DNA from: Pseudobacteriovorax antillogorgiicola
Lineage (GTDB): Bacteria > Bdellovibrionota_B > Oligoflexia > Oligoflexales > CAIYRB01
Reading direction: 5' to 3'
DNA length: 64,000 nucleotides
Assembly: GCA_945862295.1 (NCBI GenBank)
Contig: CAMAXT010000002.1
Coordinates: forward strand, 30,786 to 94,785
Program-made: the position numbers and the translations under genes
Part shown: one piece after another, positions 1 to 10,006 of the stretch
Position numbering within the stretch: the stretch's first letter is position 1
Layout of the letters: each line of letters begins with the position of its first letter
The notes under the pieces: model-generated
The model's database searches: none
Seen by the model: the letters and a program-made list of their open reading frames with translations, nothing else
What the model was told of the DNA's origin: nothing

Positions 1-121
1 ACCAACGACATTAGACAGTGCGAAAAGACGGGTAATTATTACCGAATAGGGCGGCAGTTCCTGCCCGGAAAAAATCTCTTAACTGTATGTTATTATAAAA
101 GAAACGTGGACTCAGCAAAGG

Positions 122-586
122 GTGACAATGCTTAACAAACTCTATGGACAGAAGCAGCTCCTCAAAGAAGTAAGTGATCGGCTCGATGACTGCGACGAGT
201 TTTTACTTCTTAGAGCATTCAAAAGAATGAGCAACACTGAAATCAGTGCCCTCATATCTGCGTTACCAATGCATCACTCGAATCAAATGCTCATCATTCT
301 TCCGAATGACGTCACTCGCCGTATCATGGCCCAAGGCTTTGTTCCGAGGGACCTCGACAATGACGTCTTAAGAAAGCTGATTGGTATGATTGACCGGGAA
401 CTCGAAATCGATCGCGTTAAACATGTCGTCCAGGAAAAGACCGACAACGCCAACAGATTTATCGGTCCACAATCAGAGCCGCTGGAGATAGTCTCGGTCG
501 ACCAACCGATGGATTACGAGGTCCCAACGTCAATGCGGGTACTCGACGCACTTGGCCGCATCATCGGCAATACCTTTAAAAAATGA
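122..586 (+). CDS. hypothetical protein (154 aa)
   Basis: Open frame with coding-like composition; stop overlaps the next ORF start (ATGA at 583-586). Confidence 0.6.
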   Translation: MTMLNKLYGQKQLLKEVSDRLDDCDEFLLLRAFKRMSNTEISALISALPMHHSNQMLIILPNDVTRRIMAQGFVPRDLDNDVLRKLIGMIDRELEIDRVKHVVQEKTDNANRFIGPQSEPLEIVSVDQPMDYEVPTSMRVLDALGRIIGNTFKK

Positions 587-1402
587 GAAACAATCCCATT
601 CAATTTGCCGTCGTGCGGGAAGATCCGCTCACCGAACTGGTACTTGTCGAACAAAAAAAATCAAAAAGCGCTCTTCTTATGGGCTCGGGTGGTTGTACGG
701 CGTTTGCGATGCTGGGTGCCAGACCTGACCTTAAAGTCACTGTTTTTGATACAAACTCCGCTCAGCTCGCCTTAGTTAAAAACAAAGCAAAAGCGCTTTC
801 CGCCAAAACAAAAAAACAGGAATTTAGAAAAATTTTTGGCATCGGCCAGGAGTACCCGTTAGGGTTGAATAGCAAAGGCAATTTCGAATGACTTTTTCGT
901 GGTCTGCGACATTTCATCTACGATTTAGTTGCGCCAAAGGAAGAATTTCTCGAGCTATTCGAAGAGCGATCGGATCCAGATATTTTAGCGCGCATCATTA
1001 CCAACAAATTCTGGCCAGTAGCTTTTGATCTTCACACCGCTTGTTCTGCATAGTACTCTTGATTTTTTCACAATGTCCGAAGAGGAGATCAAAAGCTGTC
1101 GCCCGGCAATTGAATCGCTACGCGGATCGATTTCTTTTTTAAGTCTTACCGGCGTTAAAGATCTGATCCTCACCAGTACAGGAAAGCCGCTTCCGCTAGC
1201 CCATATTCAGTTCGGTCCACTTGCTCAGCAAGGCTCCAACTACCCAATAACAAGTCATCAACATATGATCGCTGCACCGCAAGGAGATGCGCTTGGACAG
1301 AAACTGCTAGCGCTGGGTATAAAGCCGAGTGCACGTGCATCTATTGTGCACTTTCGCATGCCCGACACCGATTTCCACTATTTATTGACTAGCGCTGTTT
1401 AG
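583..1402 (+). pseudogene. DUF3419 (BtaA-like)-type protein, disrupted
   Basis: ORF 583-891 has a SAM-binding-like segment (LLMGSGGCTAFAMLGARPDLKVTVFDTNSAQLALV). The same frame continues after TGA 889-891 as LFRGLRHFIYDLVAPKEEFLELFEER... to a stop at 1051-1053; coding then appears to shift to the 1025-1402 frame. Confidence 0.55.
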
Positions 1403-1469
1403 ATTGTAGTTTTAGAGTCCATTTTTGAGTGATATGACTGTTGAAACTCAAATGCAGGATTTCTCCACC

Positions 1470-2769
1470 ATGAAAATTCTTTTGATAGCAGCTCCAGTTC
1501 TTTTCCTTTCTGCTTGCGGCATTCTCTCATCCGATGATGGACCATCAGCAAAGTCTGAAGCGTGGGAATACGAATATAGCGAAAATGGTTGTTCAACCGG
1601 TAAAGTCACTGGCTCCACCAAGACCCAACAATGTGAAGCCCTAAAAGACGACGCGCGGAACAACTACTGCGCTAAAGCAACTCGAGAAGATATTTACAAA
1701 AACCTCTGTGGTGGTGGTGGTACTAACAACCCGCTTCCGACCTCAACTCCAACAACTGATCCAGGGAAACCTGGCCCGACAACAAGTAAAAAAGTTTGTG
1801 GGTATGACTTTGAACCAATCGCGGATTCGGTTGCTGTGAGAGCAGTTCTTTCTGGCGCATGGCTCACGAGACGGGAAGGTATGCTCTCAGAGCAATATCT
1901 CGGCGAGACCCGCAGCTACAAAGACGGATTTTACTTTGAATTCACCGGCAGCGAAATCGATTCAATTCGCATTTATCATCAGCTAAACGGTGCAGATCTC
2001 GTTCCAGTAGCCACTAGCATCCCAGGAAAAGCGACAGAGATCTCCATCAGCGCAGCAGTGACCTCAGGCATCTATGAAGGCTGGCATCTAGTTCAATGGA
2101 AAACAGGTACCAACCGCTGTTCAACAATAGCTGTCGGACTTGAGCGCAGAAACAACGAACTAACGGACACTCTGTTAATCCTCGGTCCGAAATCGTTCTT
2201 CGGTGCCGGAGATGTTGAAGCACCTGGAGTTAGTGATTTTTTCAAAGAGCCGGGAATTAGAAAAGATTACCTACCACTCGGTAGACAATCGCTTCCTCGC
2301 TGGGAACAGCAGGGTCTCTGAGGATTTAGTAAATTGACTTTAAAAAGTGGGAACTATTTCGACGCCGCACCGCGGGACCAAGCTTGCCGATATGGCATTG
2401 GACAAAACCAGTCCATTTGCACAAAAAGCGCTGGTGGCGATGATAAATATGATGGGTACCAAAGCAAATAGTAGCGCTCCTGATCCAGATACCATGGCTG
2501 CTATCAAGTCCATGTCTGTAGCGTACATGGAAAGCACATTTAATTCTGACGTCAAAGATATGTCAGGCGTTATTTTTCAGTCTTGGGGTGCACAAACAGG
2601 TACTGGTACAAAAGACAAAGTAAAAGCACTTCTTTTTATTCCTAACATGATTCTGAAAAGCAATGGCGGCATGAACGACGGTGTTGTGGAAGTTGAATCT
2701 GCTAAATGGGGAACCTATAACGGTACTCTCGAAGCTGACCATTTAGATTTGATTGGCATGCAGATGTAA
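1470..2769 (+). pseudogene. secreted lipase-like lipoprotein, internally deleted and split
   Basis: Lipoprotein signal MKILLIAAPVLFLSAC at 1470; C-terminal lipase-like TISTPHRGTKLAD and NDGVVEVESAKWG...DHLDLIG in the separate ORF 2347-2769; the GHSxGG nucleophile region expected between them is absent. Confidence 0.5.
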
Positions 2770-2943
2770 GCCTGCTGCCGCCATTGAAATCAATCGATGA
2801 GAATTGAAGCAAATCACTTAAAACTCCTTAGTTATAACTTGCCACTCTCCTTCGGTAAAAACACCTAAGCTCCTGAGATGGGCTTGAAATGTTCGTATTG
2901 TTACCGAAAGTTACCTGTAAAGGAGGGCGGGATACTGCAAAAA

Positions 2944-2981
2944 TTTGGGGGCGCATATCTCGAAAGAGAGGCGCCCCCAAA
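2944..2981 (-). terminator. intrinsic terminator of the 3003-5294 lipoprotein gene
   Basis: TTTGGGGGCGC...GCGCCCCCAAA stem; T-run follows on the minus strand. Confidence 0.7.
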
Positions 2982-3002
2982 GTCATTAAATCTACAATGC
3001 TC

Positions 3003-5294
3003 TTAGTTCGCGAATGCCTGTACCCACGGACCACGCGCACAATTTGTGATGCTCGGTGAAGCAAAGGCGATGCACGGAACAGGTGTCGTACGACGGGGGT
3101 GACCCGCAGTCGTGTAAAGTGCAACGTCCGCCGGAGCTGGATTCAACGTCATGGTCTGAGCTCCAAGAAGAATGCGCAAATTAACAACCGCGCTATCAAC
3201 AGTTGAAGCTGCACCTTCATAGATCGCTGGCTTAAAGAACTGCGTAGGATCATTCCAGTAAGATACCAACAAGCGGCGAGACAATACTGGGTCTAGACCG
3301 AATGTGTTACGAACGTAGATCTGTCTTTCAGTCGGTGTACCACCGACTTCCCAGTTATCGAACATTTGTTTTACAGCTTTGAATTCAGGCACTGTCATTT
3401 TTTGAATCGCAGTATTTGCTGCACCGCACTCAGGGGTGGTTGAAGCTGGATCAATGTGACTCAAAAGAGCTTTCCAACCATTACCGTCTGTTGATGCTGG
3501 ACAACCAAGCTTCGCATAGATGTCAGCATCTAGATCGGTATCTTCGGTTTTTGCAACAGTATCGCCAACCATACTCATCTTTTTCGCGCCAGCAGCTTCG
3601 CCTTTTTTACGCAAGAATTTCTCGTGGAACACTGTTCCGACGTAAGCTAAAACTGGCTGCGCTTTGTCCTGAACGTTGTATTTTTCGTAGCCGTACTCCG
3701 CATGGTGCATGAAGCCGTATGGTGGAATCCATTTTCTCGAAACATCGATATTTTTTGTCCACTCTTCTTTAACGATCTTAAGGAAGGTTTCGTTAACTTC
3801 TTTCTGCGCTCCAGCTACATCGATTGCTCCGGTCGCGATACTTTGCGAAAGAGTTTCGAATTTGTCTGCGAACTTTAAGAAAGTTTTTTGAACCTCGTCG
3901 TTATAGTCGTCTTGCGGCGTTCGCGTGTCACCAGCTTGAAGACTGCGGGGTTCAATTTGGAATGTCGAAATAACACCGGTATTTGGATCCGCAAAAGCTG
4001 TTAACATCGCCGCCTTCATTTTCGCCAACGCGATAAACTGTGCTGGTGTTGTTGCATCTGTAGTGCGGCCGATCATGCGATCGAGGAATCCAAGCATAAG
4101 TTCTGGAGCAGTCATTGGCATAACAGCGAAGTTATTGCGTTTAGTCATTCGACCCTGTATCGCTGCTGGAACCGCGTAACCTTTGTCAAAGTTACCTTGT
4201 TGATAATTGTGATTCGGTCGCAGGTTAGAAAAGGTCGTACCAGCGAGTTTATTGAATTGATCCTTACCTAGACCACTAGAAGTCATCGGACGCATCCAGG
4301 CCAAGTTCAAGTTCGTCCAGGTATACCAAGCACAGTACATTGGTGGGAGGACTTCTGTCGTCGATGACGCTGAACTTAAATATCCGTCAACAAATTTGTC
4401 GATGTCAGTTTCACGTTTCATATGACCAGCCATGACGCCGTAGTTACCTTGAAAGTCGAACTTGTCAAAAGCAAGTGTGCCCCAACGTGCCACTTGCTTG
4501 CCGTACTCGTCAGCAACATTCCAATCTTGAAAGTCACGAGGAACCAAGCGGTAAACGTGGAACGGAGTTGTATCCATGCCGTTGAATGGTTGTGCGTAAC
4601 CAGATGGCGTATCGACAGTCATCAAAGCACCATCAGATTCGCGCTTAATAATGGTCGCCGCATGGGATGTACGCCACTGCACGACGCTGCTCGGATTATC
4701 TGGACGAGATTCTGGATGGAAGTAAACAATGATGTCACCTTCACGGATGAACTTTTGCATAGCCGGTTGTTTACTGCCAAAAAACTGCGGAATCAAATGC
4801 ACAAACCAGTCTTTCGCATCTTGCTTAACTTGCGCTTTAGCTTTGGGTTCCCACATGTAGCGCATGAGGTTATCCATCGCTAAACAGGCTGGCTTTCCGC
4901 CAACATCAAGTTTGTTAACTTCAGGACATGGATCCGGAAGTGGAGTTCCCGTTGGAAAACGTAGAGAAGTTAGGGGAACTCCGAACATGTCTCGGGAATT
5001 TCTAAGTTCGAGTGCCCAAAGTTTATTTGTGACAACATGGTCGATATAAAAATCCCAGATGTCATCTGCGGGATTAGAACCGTCATCAACTGTCGCTTTC
5101 GCAGACTGCAGCGCTAAACGGTCCTTCAAATATTTATGAAGTTCCATAGTCGTTAGAGGCTGCCCGACTGGATAGTCGTCTGCACTCGCGACTCTACTGC
5201 CACCGGACTCTGCCGATTCTCGGCTCTTACAACCAGGATTGACCAAAAGTGTGATCGCAATTGAAAGCGGCAAAATGATGCGATGTTTGAGCAT
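3003..5294 (-). CDS. large lipoprotein with possible permuted papain-like (YiiX/NlpC-P60-type) domain
   Basis: Start MLKHRIILPLSIAITLLVNPGCKSR (lipobox). GDIIVYFHPE...TSHAATII and a later MYCAWYTWTNL resemble the His and Cys motifs of permuted NlpC/P60 enzymes. Confidence 0.6.
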   Translation of the reverse strand: MLKHRIILPLSIAITLLVNPGCKSRESAESGGSRVASADDYPVGQPLTTMELHKYLKDRLALQSAKATVDDGSNPADDIWDFYIDHVVTNKLWALELRNSRDMFGVPLTSLRFPTGTPLPDPCPEVNKLDVGGKPACLAMDNLMRYMWEPKAKAQVKQDAKDWFVHLIPQFFGSKQPAMQKFIREGDIIVYFHPESRPDNPSSVVQWRTSHAATIIKRESDGALMTVDTPSGYAQPFNGMDTTPFHVYRLVPRDFQDWNVADEYGKQVARWGTLAFDKFDFQGNYGVMAGHMKRETDIDKFVDGYLSSASSTTEVLPPMYCAWYTWTNLNLAWMRPMTSSGLGKDQFNKLAGTTFSNLRPNHNYQQGNFDKGYAVPAAIQGRMTKRNNFAVMPMTAPELMLGFLDRMIGRTTDATTPAQFIALAKMKAAMLTAFADPNTGVISTFQIEPRSLQAGDTRTPQDDYNDEVQKTFLKFADKFETLSQSIATGAIDVAGAQKEVNETFLKIVKEEWTKNIDVSRKWIPPYGFMHHAEYGYEKYNVQDKAQPVLAYVGTVFHEKFLRKKGEAAGAKKMSMVGDTVAKTEDTDLDADIYAKLGCPASTDGNGWKALLSHIDPASTTPECGAANTAIQKMTVPEFKAVKQMFDNWEVGGTPTERQIYVRNTFGLDPVLSRRLLVSYWNDPTQFFKPAIYEGAASTVDSAVVNLRILLGAQTMTLNPAPADVALYTTAGHPRRTTPVPCIAFASPSITNCARGPWVQAFAN

Positions 5295-5761
5295 GTGACA
5301 TCTCTCTCTTATTGCAGACGTAAATGTGAATAATTTGATATATGTTACCACGGGTTAGGCGACCCTTCAAAGCGCTGCAAGCGAATAAAATTGGTAATTA
5401 TTGGGATCTTTGCATGTCGCTTGCGAGACAAAATATCATTAAAGATGAGAAGATCTAGGCACCTGGGCCGGTTATAAAAAGATTTCGCGCGTCACCAATA
5501 TCTGATGTTTTTTTGATATAAAATAACCTCTATTTAAAGCTATTCGATAAAGAACGCAATTTCTTAGGTGACTTCTCTTTCTCTAGAGGTGCGAGCGATT
5601 CATATAAATCAAGATGGGGACTGGATGGTCTACATGCACTAACGCCGTCGAAGTGCCAAGTGAACATCGGCAGCAGACTTGGTTCTTATAGCTATGTCCT
5701 TGCAAGCAAAAAAGATACTTTTGGTTGCAAAGAACTTGAGAAGATTATTGCTGAGCGAGAA

Positions 5762-6649
5762 TCACTGACGCGTTAGCTCTTCCAAACTAAACAACTCAGT
5801 GTGAGCGCAGAACGGACACCGAGTCTCGATCTTACCGAACTCGTCTAAAATCGTTTTGATTTGATCTTCGCCCAGAAGCACTAGTGCCGAACTCATTCGG
5901 TCCCTGGAACAAGTACATTTAAAGCTCAAGTCACGCGCTAGCAGCAGGGTATGTTCTTCTGTATCGTTGGTCAAAAAATTCAAGATATCAACAACAGACT
6001 CACCTTTTGCCAAACGGTCAGAGATATTCAACTTCTCTGCCATGTTGACTTCGAGTTCTTTCAACGTTTTTTCGTCTAAATTTGTGCCCGCAATTTTTTG
6101 AACAAGCACACCACCTGATGACAAGACTTCGCCGGTTGGTGAAAGCTTAACACCGGCCGCTACCGCTGACGGAATCTGTTCCGATTCAGCCAAATAATGA
6201 GCTATGTCTGAAGCGATCTCCCCGTTCATAAATTCAAGGATCGCTGTATATGGCTTTGATACGCCGTCGCGTCTTCCGTGGATAACTGTCAGCGTCCCTT
6301 CTGATCCTAAAACATCACTGACTTTTTCCGGGATCAGTTCCGCGATCTCTAGATCTTCTGCAACGGACTCCGGCGTTGTGTAACCCCGGCATTCTCCCGC
6401 ACCGTTACATTCAGCAAACACTGTTTCAAGAAGACCCTTACCGCGCCAAGTACAAGAAATATAGTCGACTTCCGATTTCAGAGTGGAAGCTAACATCGCC
6501 GCACAATTTATCGCGCGACCTAGAGCAATAGTTGTGATCGGGTCTAGCTTATGTCGCTGCTGAAGAGTTGTAACAATGTCTTTTGTTGAAACAACAACAC
6601 AGCGCGCACGGTAATCAAACATCTGATAATGTTTCAAATAATCTTTCAC
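5762..6649 (-). CDS. hslO: Hsp33 redox-regulated chaperone
   Basis: Full-length similarity to Hsp33; C-terminal CTC...CPFC zinc-binding cysteines. Confidence 0.95.
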   Translation of the reverse strand: MKDYLKHYQMFDYRARCVVVSTKDIVTTLQQRHKLDPITTIALGRAINCAAMLASTLKSEVDYISCTWRGKGLLETVFAECNGAGECRGYTTPESVAEDLEIAELIPEKVSDVLGSEGTLTVIHGRRDGVSKPYTAILEFMNGEIASDIAHYLAESEQIPSAVAAGVKLSPTGEVLSSGGVLVQKIAGTNLDEKTLKELEVNMAEKLNISDRLAKGESVVDILNFLTNDTEEHTLLLARDLSFKCTCSRDRMSSALVLLGEDQIKTILDEFGKIETRCPFCAHTELFSLEELTRQ

Positions 6650-6683
6650 TTAATCCCCAAAACCTAGATACGCGTTAGATCAT

Positions 6684-7841
6684 CTAAACGATGACTCTCG
6701 GAATATCCGGATGCAACTTTGTAAAAATCTCGTAGTGAATGGTTTTGGACCAATTTGCCAAATCACCAGCACTTACTGTTTCGTCAACAGACTTACCTAT
6801 AAGAACAACTTCGTCGCCGACATGTAAATTCTTCGATGTATGAGTAACATCAACCATCATCATATTCATGCAAATACGACCAACGATCGGACAACGCTCA
6901 CCCCTAATCAAAACATAGGCCGGACCTTCGCCCGCGATGCGAGGATAACCCTCGTTATAGCCAACAGGCAAGACTGCGATGTCCATCTCACGATTTGCTC
7001 TGAATGTGCAACCGTAGCCGATGTATTGGCCGACGTGCACTTTCTTAAGAGTCGTAATTTCTGTTTTCCATTCTAATACTGGCAGAAGGGATGCGACCTT
7101 GGCGTTAAGCTGTAGATAAGAAACTTTCGTCAATTTAGAGGGCCAAACGCCGTAGAGTGATACTCCAACACGGGCCATGTCGAATAAGCTACTGTCCATG
7201 ATTAGCGATGACGCGCTGGAAGCTGCGTGCTTAAGCACTTTAGTAAAGCCAGCGGCATGAAACTTCGCAATAGCAGTTTCAAATCCACTCATTTGATGCA
7301 AAGCATAACTCTGATCGGTCACATCTTCGACGTTAGCAAAATGTGTGCATACTCCAGTTGGAGTAACTTTTTTTTCTGAGAAATAAGCCAGAGCTTCGTC
7401 GACATCTTCAGGCAAGATACCTTGTCTCGACATTCCAGTTTCTATTTTAACATGCACTCGGCATTTGCCTGGACGATTTGCCCAACTCTTAAGAAGATCC
7501 ATATTACCGACAACTAAATCGAGCTCAAGCTCGTCTGCTTTCGTAAATCCACGTTCAACCGCAGGCCCAACGATCAGCAGGCGCCCTTTGAACCCAAGGT
7601 CCCTTAAAATTTCGGCTTCTGAGACGTAATTAACGGCAATCCACGGAGGGGATTCTTTTTTAAGGATGGCAAAGGATTCTTTGAGACCGTGGCCGTAGGC
7701 ATTTGCTTTCAAAACCGGGATGACAACTGACTTACCGGCTTTGGCTTGCAAGACGCGGTAGTTATTTGTGAGCGCTTGGGCGTTAATTTCTATGCGGCAA
7801 AGCATGCCAGATCCTATCTTGAGATATGACACTTTAGCCAT
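6684..7841 (-). CDS. alr: alanine racemase
   Basis: PLP motif VLKANAYGHG near the N-terminus; ICMNMMMVDVT and GYGCTF motifs. Start may be the internal MLCRIEIN. Confidence 0.95.
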   Translation of the reverse strand: MAKVSYLKIGSGMLCRIEINAQALTNNYRVLQAKAGKSVVIPVLKANAYGHGLKESFAILKKESPPWIAVNYVSEAEILRDLGFKGRLLIVGPAVERGFTKADELELDLVVGNMDLLKSWANRPGKCRVHVKIETGMSRQGILPEDVDEALAYFSEKKVTPTGVCTHFANVEDVTDQSYALHQMSGFETAIAKFHAAGFTKVLKHAASSASSLIMDSSLFDMARVGVSLYGVWPSKLTKVSYLQLNAKVASLLPVLEWKTEITTLKKVHVGQYIGYGCTFRANREMDIAVLPVGYNEGYPRIAGEGPAYVLIRGERCPIVGRICMNMMMVDVTHTSKNLHVGDEVVLIGKSVDETVSAGDLANWSKTIHYEIFTKLHPDIPRVIV

Positions 7842-7959
7842 AGCGGGTAAAGAGTTTTATCCTCTGGTGTCCAATGAAATACGGCTGAGACAACGATACA
7901 TCAAGAGACGATATCTGAGAACAGACCACTGACAACCGAAAGCCGTCCCTTTCTCCCTC

Positions 7960-8004
7960 TTGACATTCCCCACCGTCACACTGTATTACTTATGTATAAC
8001 AGTG
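7960..8004 (+). promoter_or_regulatory. promoter with overlapping palindromic operator upstream of the GntR gene
   Basis: TTGACA at 7960-7965; imperfect 26-bp palindrome CACTGTATTACTTATGTATAACAGTG at 7979-8004, about 25 bp before the ATG. Confidence 0.55.
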
Positions 8005-8029
8005 CACCGGGCAGCCGGACAGGAGAGCT

Positions 8030-8401
8030 ATGGAAATCATCATCAACCCGCACGCACCGATGCCAATATACGCTCAAATAGTGCAGCAATTTAAGGATAT
8101 TATCCTTTCAGGGCACGCAGCCTCGGGTTCTCCTTTGCCCTCGGTCAGAACCCTTGCTGACAGGCTAGAAATCAACAGCCTAACTATTCAAAAAGCCTAC
8201 AAACAACTGGAAGGCGAAGGATTGATTGAAATCAGAAAAGGCGTCGGAGCGACCGTCTGTGAAATCGAAACGATGAAATCAGAAGAATCGCTAAAGATGA
8301 TCGAAGCGGAACTCATACCGGTCATAGGAAAAGCAAAAGCAATTGGCATCGTAAAAAAGGACATTCAACAGCTTTTGCTGAAAATTTGGGAGAAAAAATA
8401 A
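8030..8401 (+). CDS. GntR family (YtrA-type) transcriptional regulator
   Basis: Short GntR with PIYAQIVQQFKDIILSG...LPSVRTLADRLEINSLTIQKAYKQLEGEGLIEIRKGVG. Confidence 0.9.
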   Translation: MEIIINPHAPMPIYAQIVQQFKDIILSGHAASGSPLPSVRTLADRLEINSLTIQKAYKQLEGEGLIEIRKGVGATVCEIETMKSEESLKMIEAELIPVIGKAKAIGIVKKDIQQLLLKIWEKK

Positions 8402-8763
8402 TGATTTCCATTCAGGAATTAAAACATCAGTTCAAACGAAGCCGGTTTCAAATCGATATCCCGTCATTAAAATTTGATCAAGACGGCATCACTGCACTGA
8501 TTGGTTCGAACGGAAACGGTAAATCGACCCTGCTTTCGATAATTGCTGGGATTATTAAACCGAAGCGTGGGATTGTTCGCTACAACAACCACAATGCATT
8601 TCACGAATACGAAAAAATTAAATCCGCAGTTCACCTACTGTCTTGGGATTTTGGTTTTTTTCCTTGGGCCAAGGGCTCAGCGCTTCTGGAACTGGTTAAA
8701 CAAACCAGCATCGCAAATAAAAGTACATGGGACGACGGCTTAGCGGTTAAGCTGCAGGAGTGA
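8401..8763 (+). pseudogene. truncated ABC transporter ATP-binding protein
   Basis: Walker A GSNGNGKSTLLSIIAG present; protein stops at about 120 aa, without the ABC signature, Walker B or H-loop. Confidence 0.75.
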
Positions 8764-8818
8764 AAATAGCGATGGTGAAACTCTTTTAAGAGTCATCAAG
8801 ATTTTAGACAATCGAGAT

Positions 8819-9376
8819 ATGAAAGTCGATTTACCAAAGACACGTTGGCTCGAGTTGTTAGCTAAGGACAGGGAATTGCGGAGTGCTATACTCGACTACG
8901 TTAGACATCAAAAAGACAACTTTGACTGGTTGAACATCGAAGTATTCCAAATTATTGAAGTAGATATACATACCAGTACTGAATCTTGTAGAGATGACTG
9001 TCGAGCTTTAGCTAGACTGGTTGGTGAACTCGCGATCGAAAATAAAGCAGATGCTGACAGGTTTATTAGGTCTAGACTTAGTTCGACAGGCAGCGACAAA
9101 GTCATGTTTGGGCTGCATGCCGCTCAATTTGCCAAACTAGACTCTTACAAAGAAGAAATCCTCAAACTCTTAGAGCATGACACCAAAATTATAAGGACCG
9201 AAGCCCAAGATTTGCTGAAAGAGATGGTAGAAAATCCGGACGATCTAGAAAATTTAGACGAATTCTTAGACAAGATAGACGCCGACCTAACAAGTTTAGA
9301 GAGAAAAAAAATTCAAGATATTATCCGTGATATCGTCATTCCAAACCTGGAAAAACTTGATGCCGCGAGACTCTGA
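8819..9376 (+). CDS. hypothetical protein, helical/HEAT-like; probably 5' truncated
   Basis: Open frame with coding-like residues upstream of the first ATG (SDGETLLRVIKILDNRD). Confidence 0.55.
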   Translation: MKVDLPKTRWLELLAKDRELRSAILDYVRHQKDNFDWLNIEVFQIIEVDIHTSTESCRDDCRALARLVGELAIENKADADRFIRSRLSSTGSDKVMFGLHAAQFAKLDSYKEEILKLLEHDTKIIRTEAQDLLKEMVENPDDLENLDEFLDKIDADLTSLERKKIQDIIRDIVIPNLEKLDAARL

Positions 9377-9378
9377 GG

Positions 9379-9984
9379 TTGAAAAAACGTTATAAAAGAA
9401 CACAGCTCGTCGCCGGCTGCCTCGCCATCACTACCCTGATTGTTGCAGCCGGCACCTTTATTCATATTTATGGTGAGGCAAAAAGAACAAGCTGGCCCGA
9501 TTCTAAATCGACCCTACACGGTGCGACGACAGTCATCGTTCTCGGCATGGGTCCAACCCCAACGCACTCCATTCTTGATCGGACCGAACTCGCAGCAGAA
9601 CTCTGGCATCAAGGGTTTGCTAGCGAGTTCATCGCATCAGGGGGTCAAGGTACGGACGAAGCAGAACCTGAAGCAAAAACCGTCGCCACAGATCTCGTCA
9701 CGCGCGGTGTACCCGCCGCCATTATCCAAGAGGAAGACCGCTCAAAATCCACATTTGAAAATCTGGTATTTAGCCACCGCCTGCTAGTTGAGCGTGGTCT
9801 ACTGGACAAAACTATCGTCATCGTCACCCATGATTTTCACGCAGCCCGTGCCGCTTCAATCGCCAGCTCTCTCGGTATCGATGTAGTCGTCATCTCAAGT
9901 CCTGGCATGCGACTAAATAATCGCGTGCGGCGGCAGATAAGGGAAGTGTTGGCATTTTGGAAATGGAAAGTCGTCGGAAAATAA
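9379..9984 (+). CDS. YdcF/SanA-like (DUF218) protein
   Basis: N-terminal TM; TTVIVLGMG...ASGGQGTDEAEPEA...ST.EN...IVIVTHDFHAARA. Confidence 0.85.
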   Translation: MKKRYKRTQLVAGCLAITTLIVAAGTFIHIYGEAKRTSWPDSKSTLHGATTVIVLGMGPTPTHSILDRTELAAELWHQGFASEFIASGGQGTDEAEPEAKTVATDLVTRGVPAAIIQEEDRSKSTFENLVFSHRLLVERGLLDKTIVIVTHDFHAARAASIASSLGIDVVVISSPGMRLNNRVRRQIREVLAFWKWKVVGK

Positions 9985-10006
9985 GTGAATAGGTACCGTA
10001 TAAAAA

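Noticed and set aside
889-891. TGA as a selenocysteine codon in the DUF3419-like gene
   Set aside because: A second lesion (TAG and a frame change near 1025-1053) follows, no SECIS-like hairpin was recognised and the family is not a known selenoprotein.
4422-4883. 153-aa plus-strand ORF inside the 3003-5294 gene
   Set aside because: Antisense shadow of a convincing lipoprotein gene.
6270-6300. DnaA-box-like GTGGATAA inside hslO as part of oriC
   Set aside because: Single imperfect site within a coding region; no cluster.
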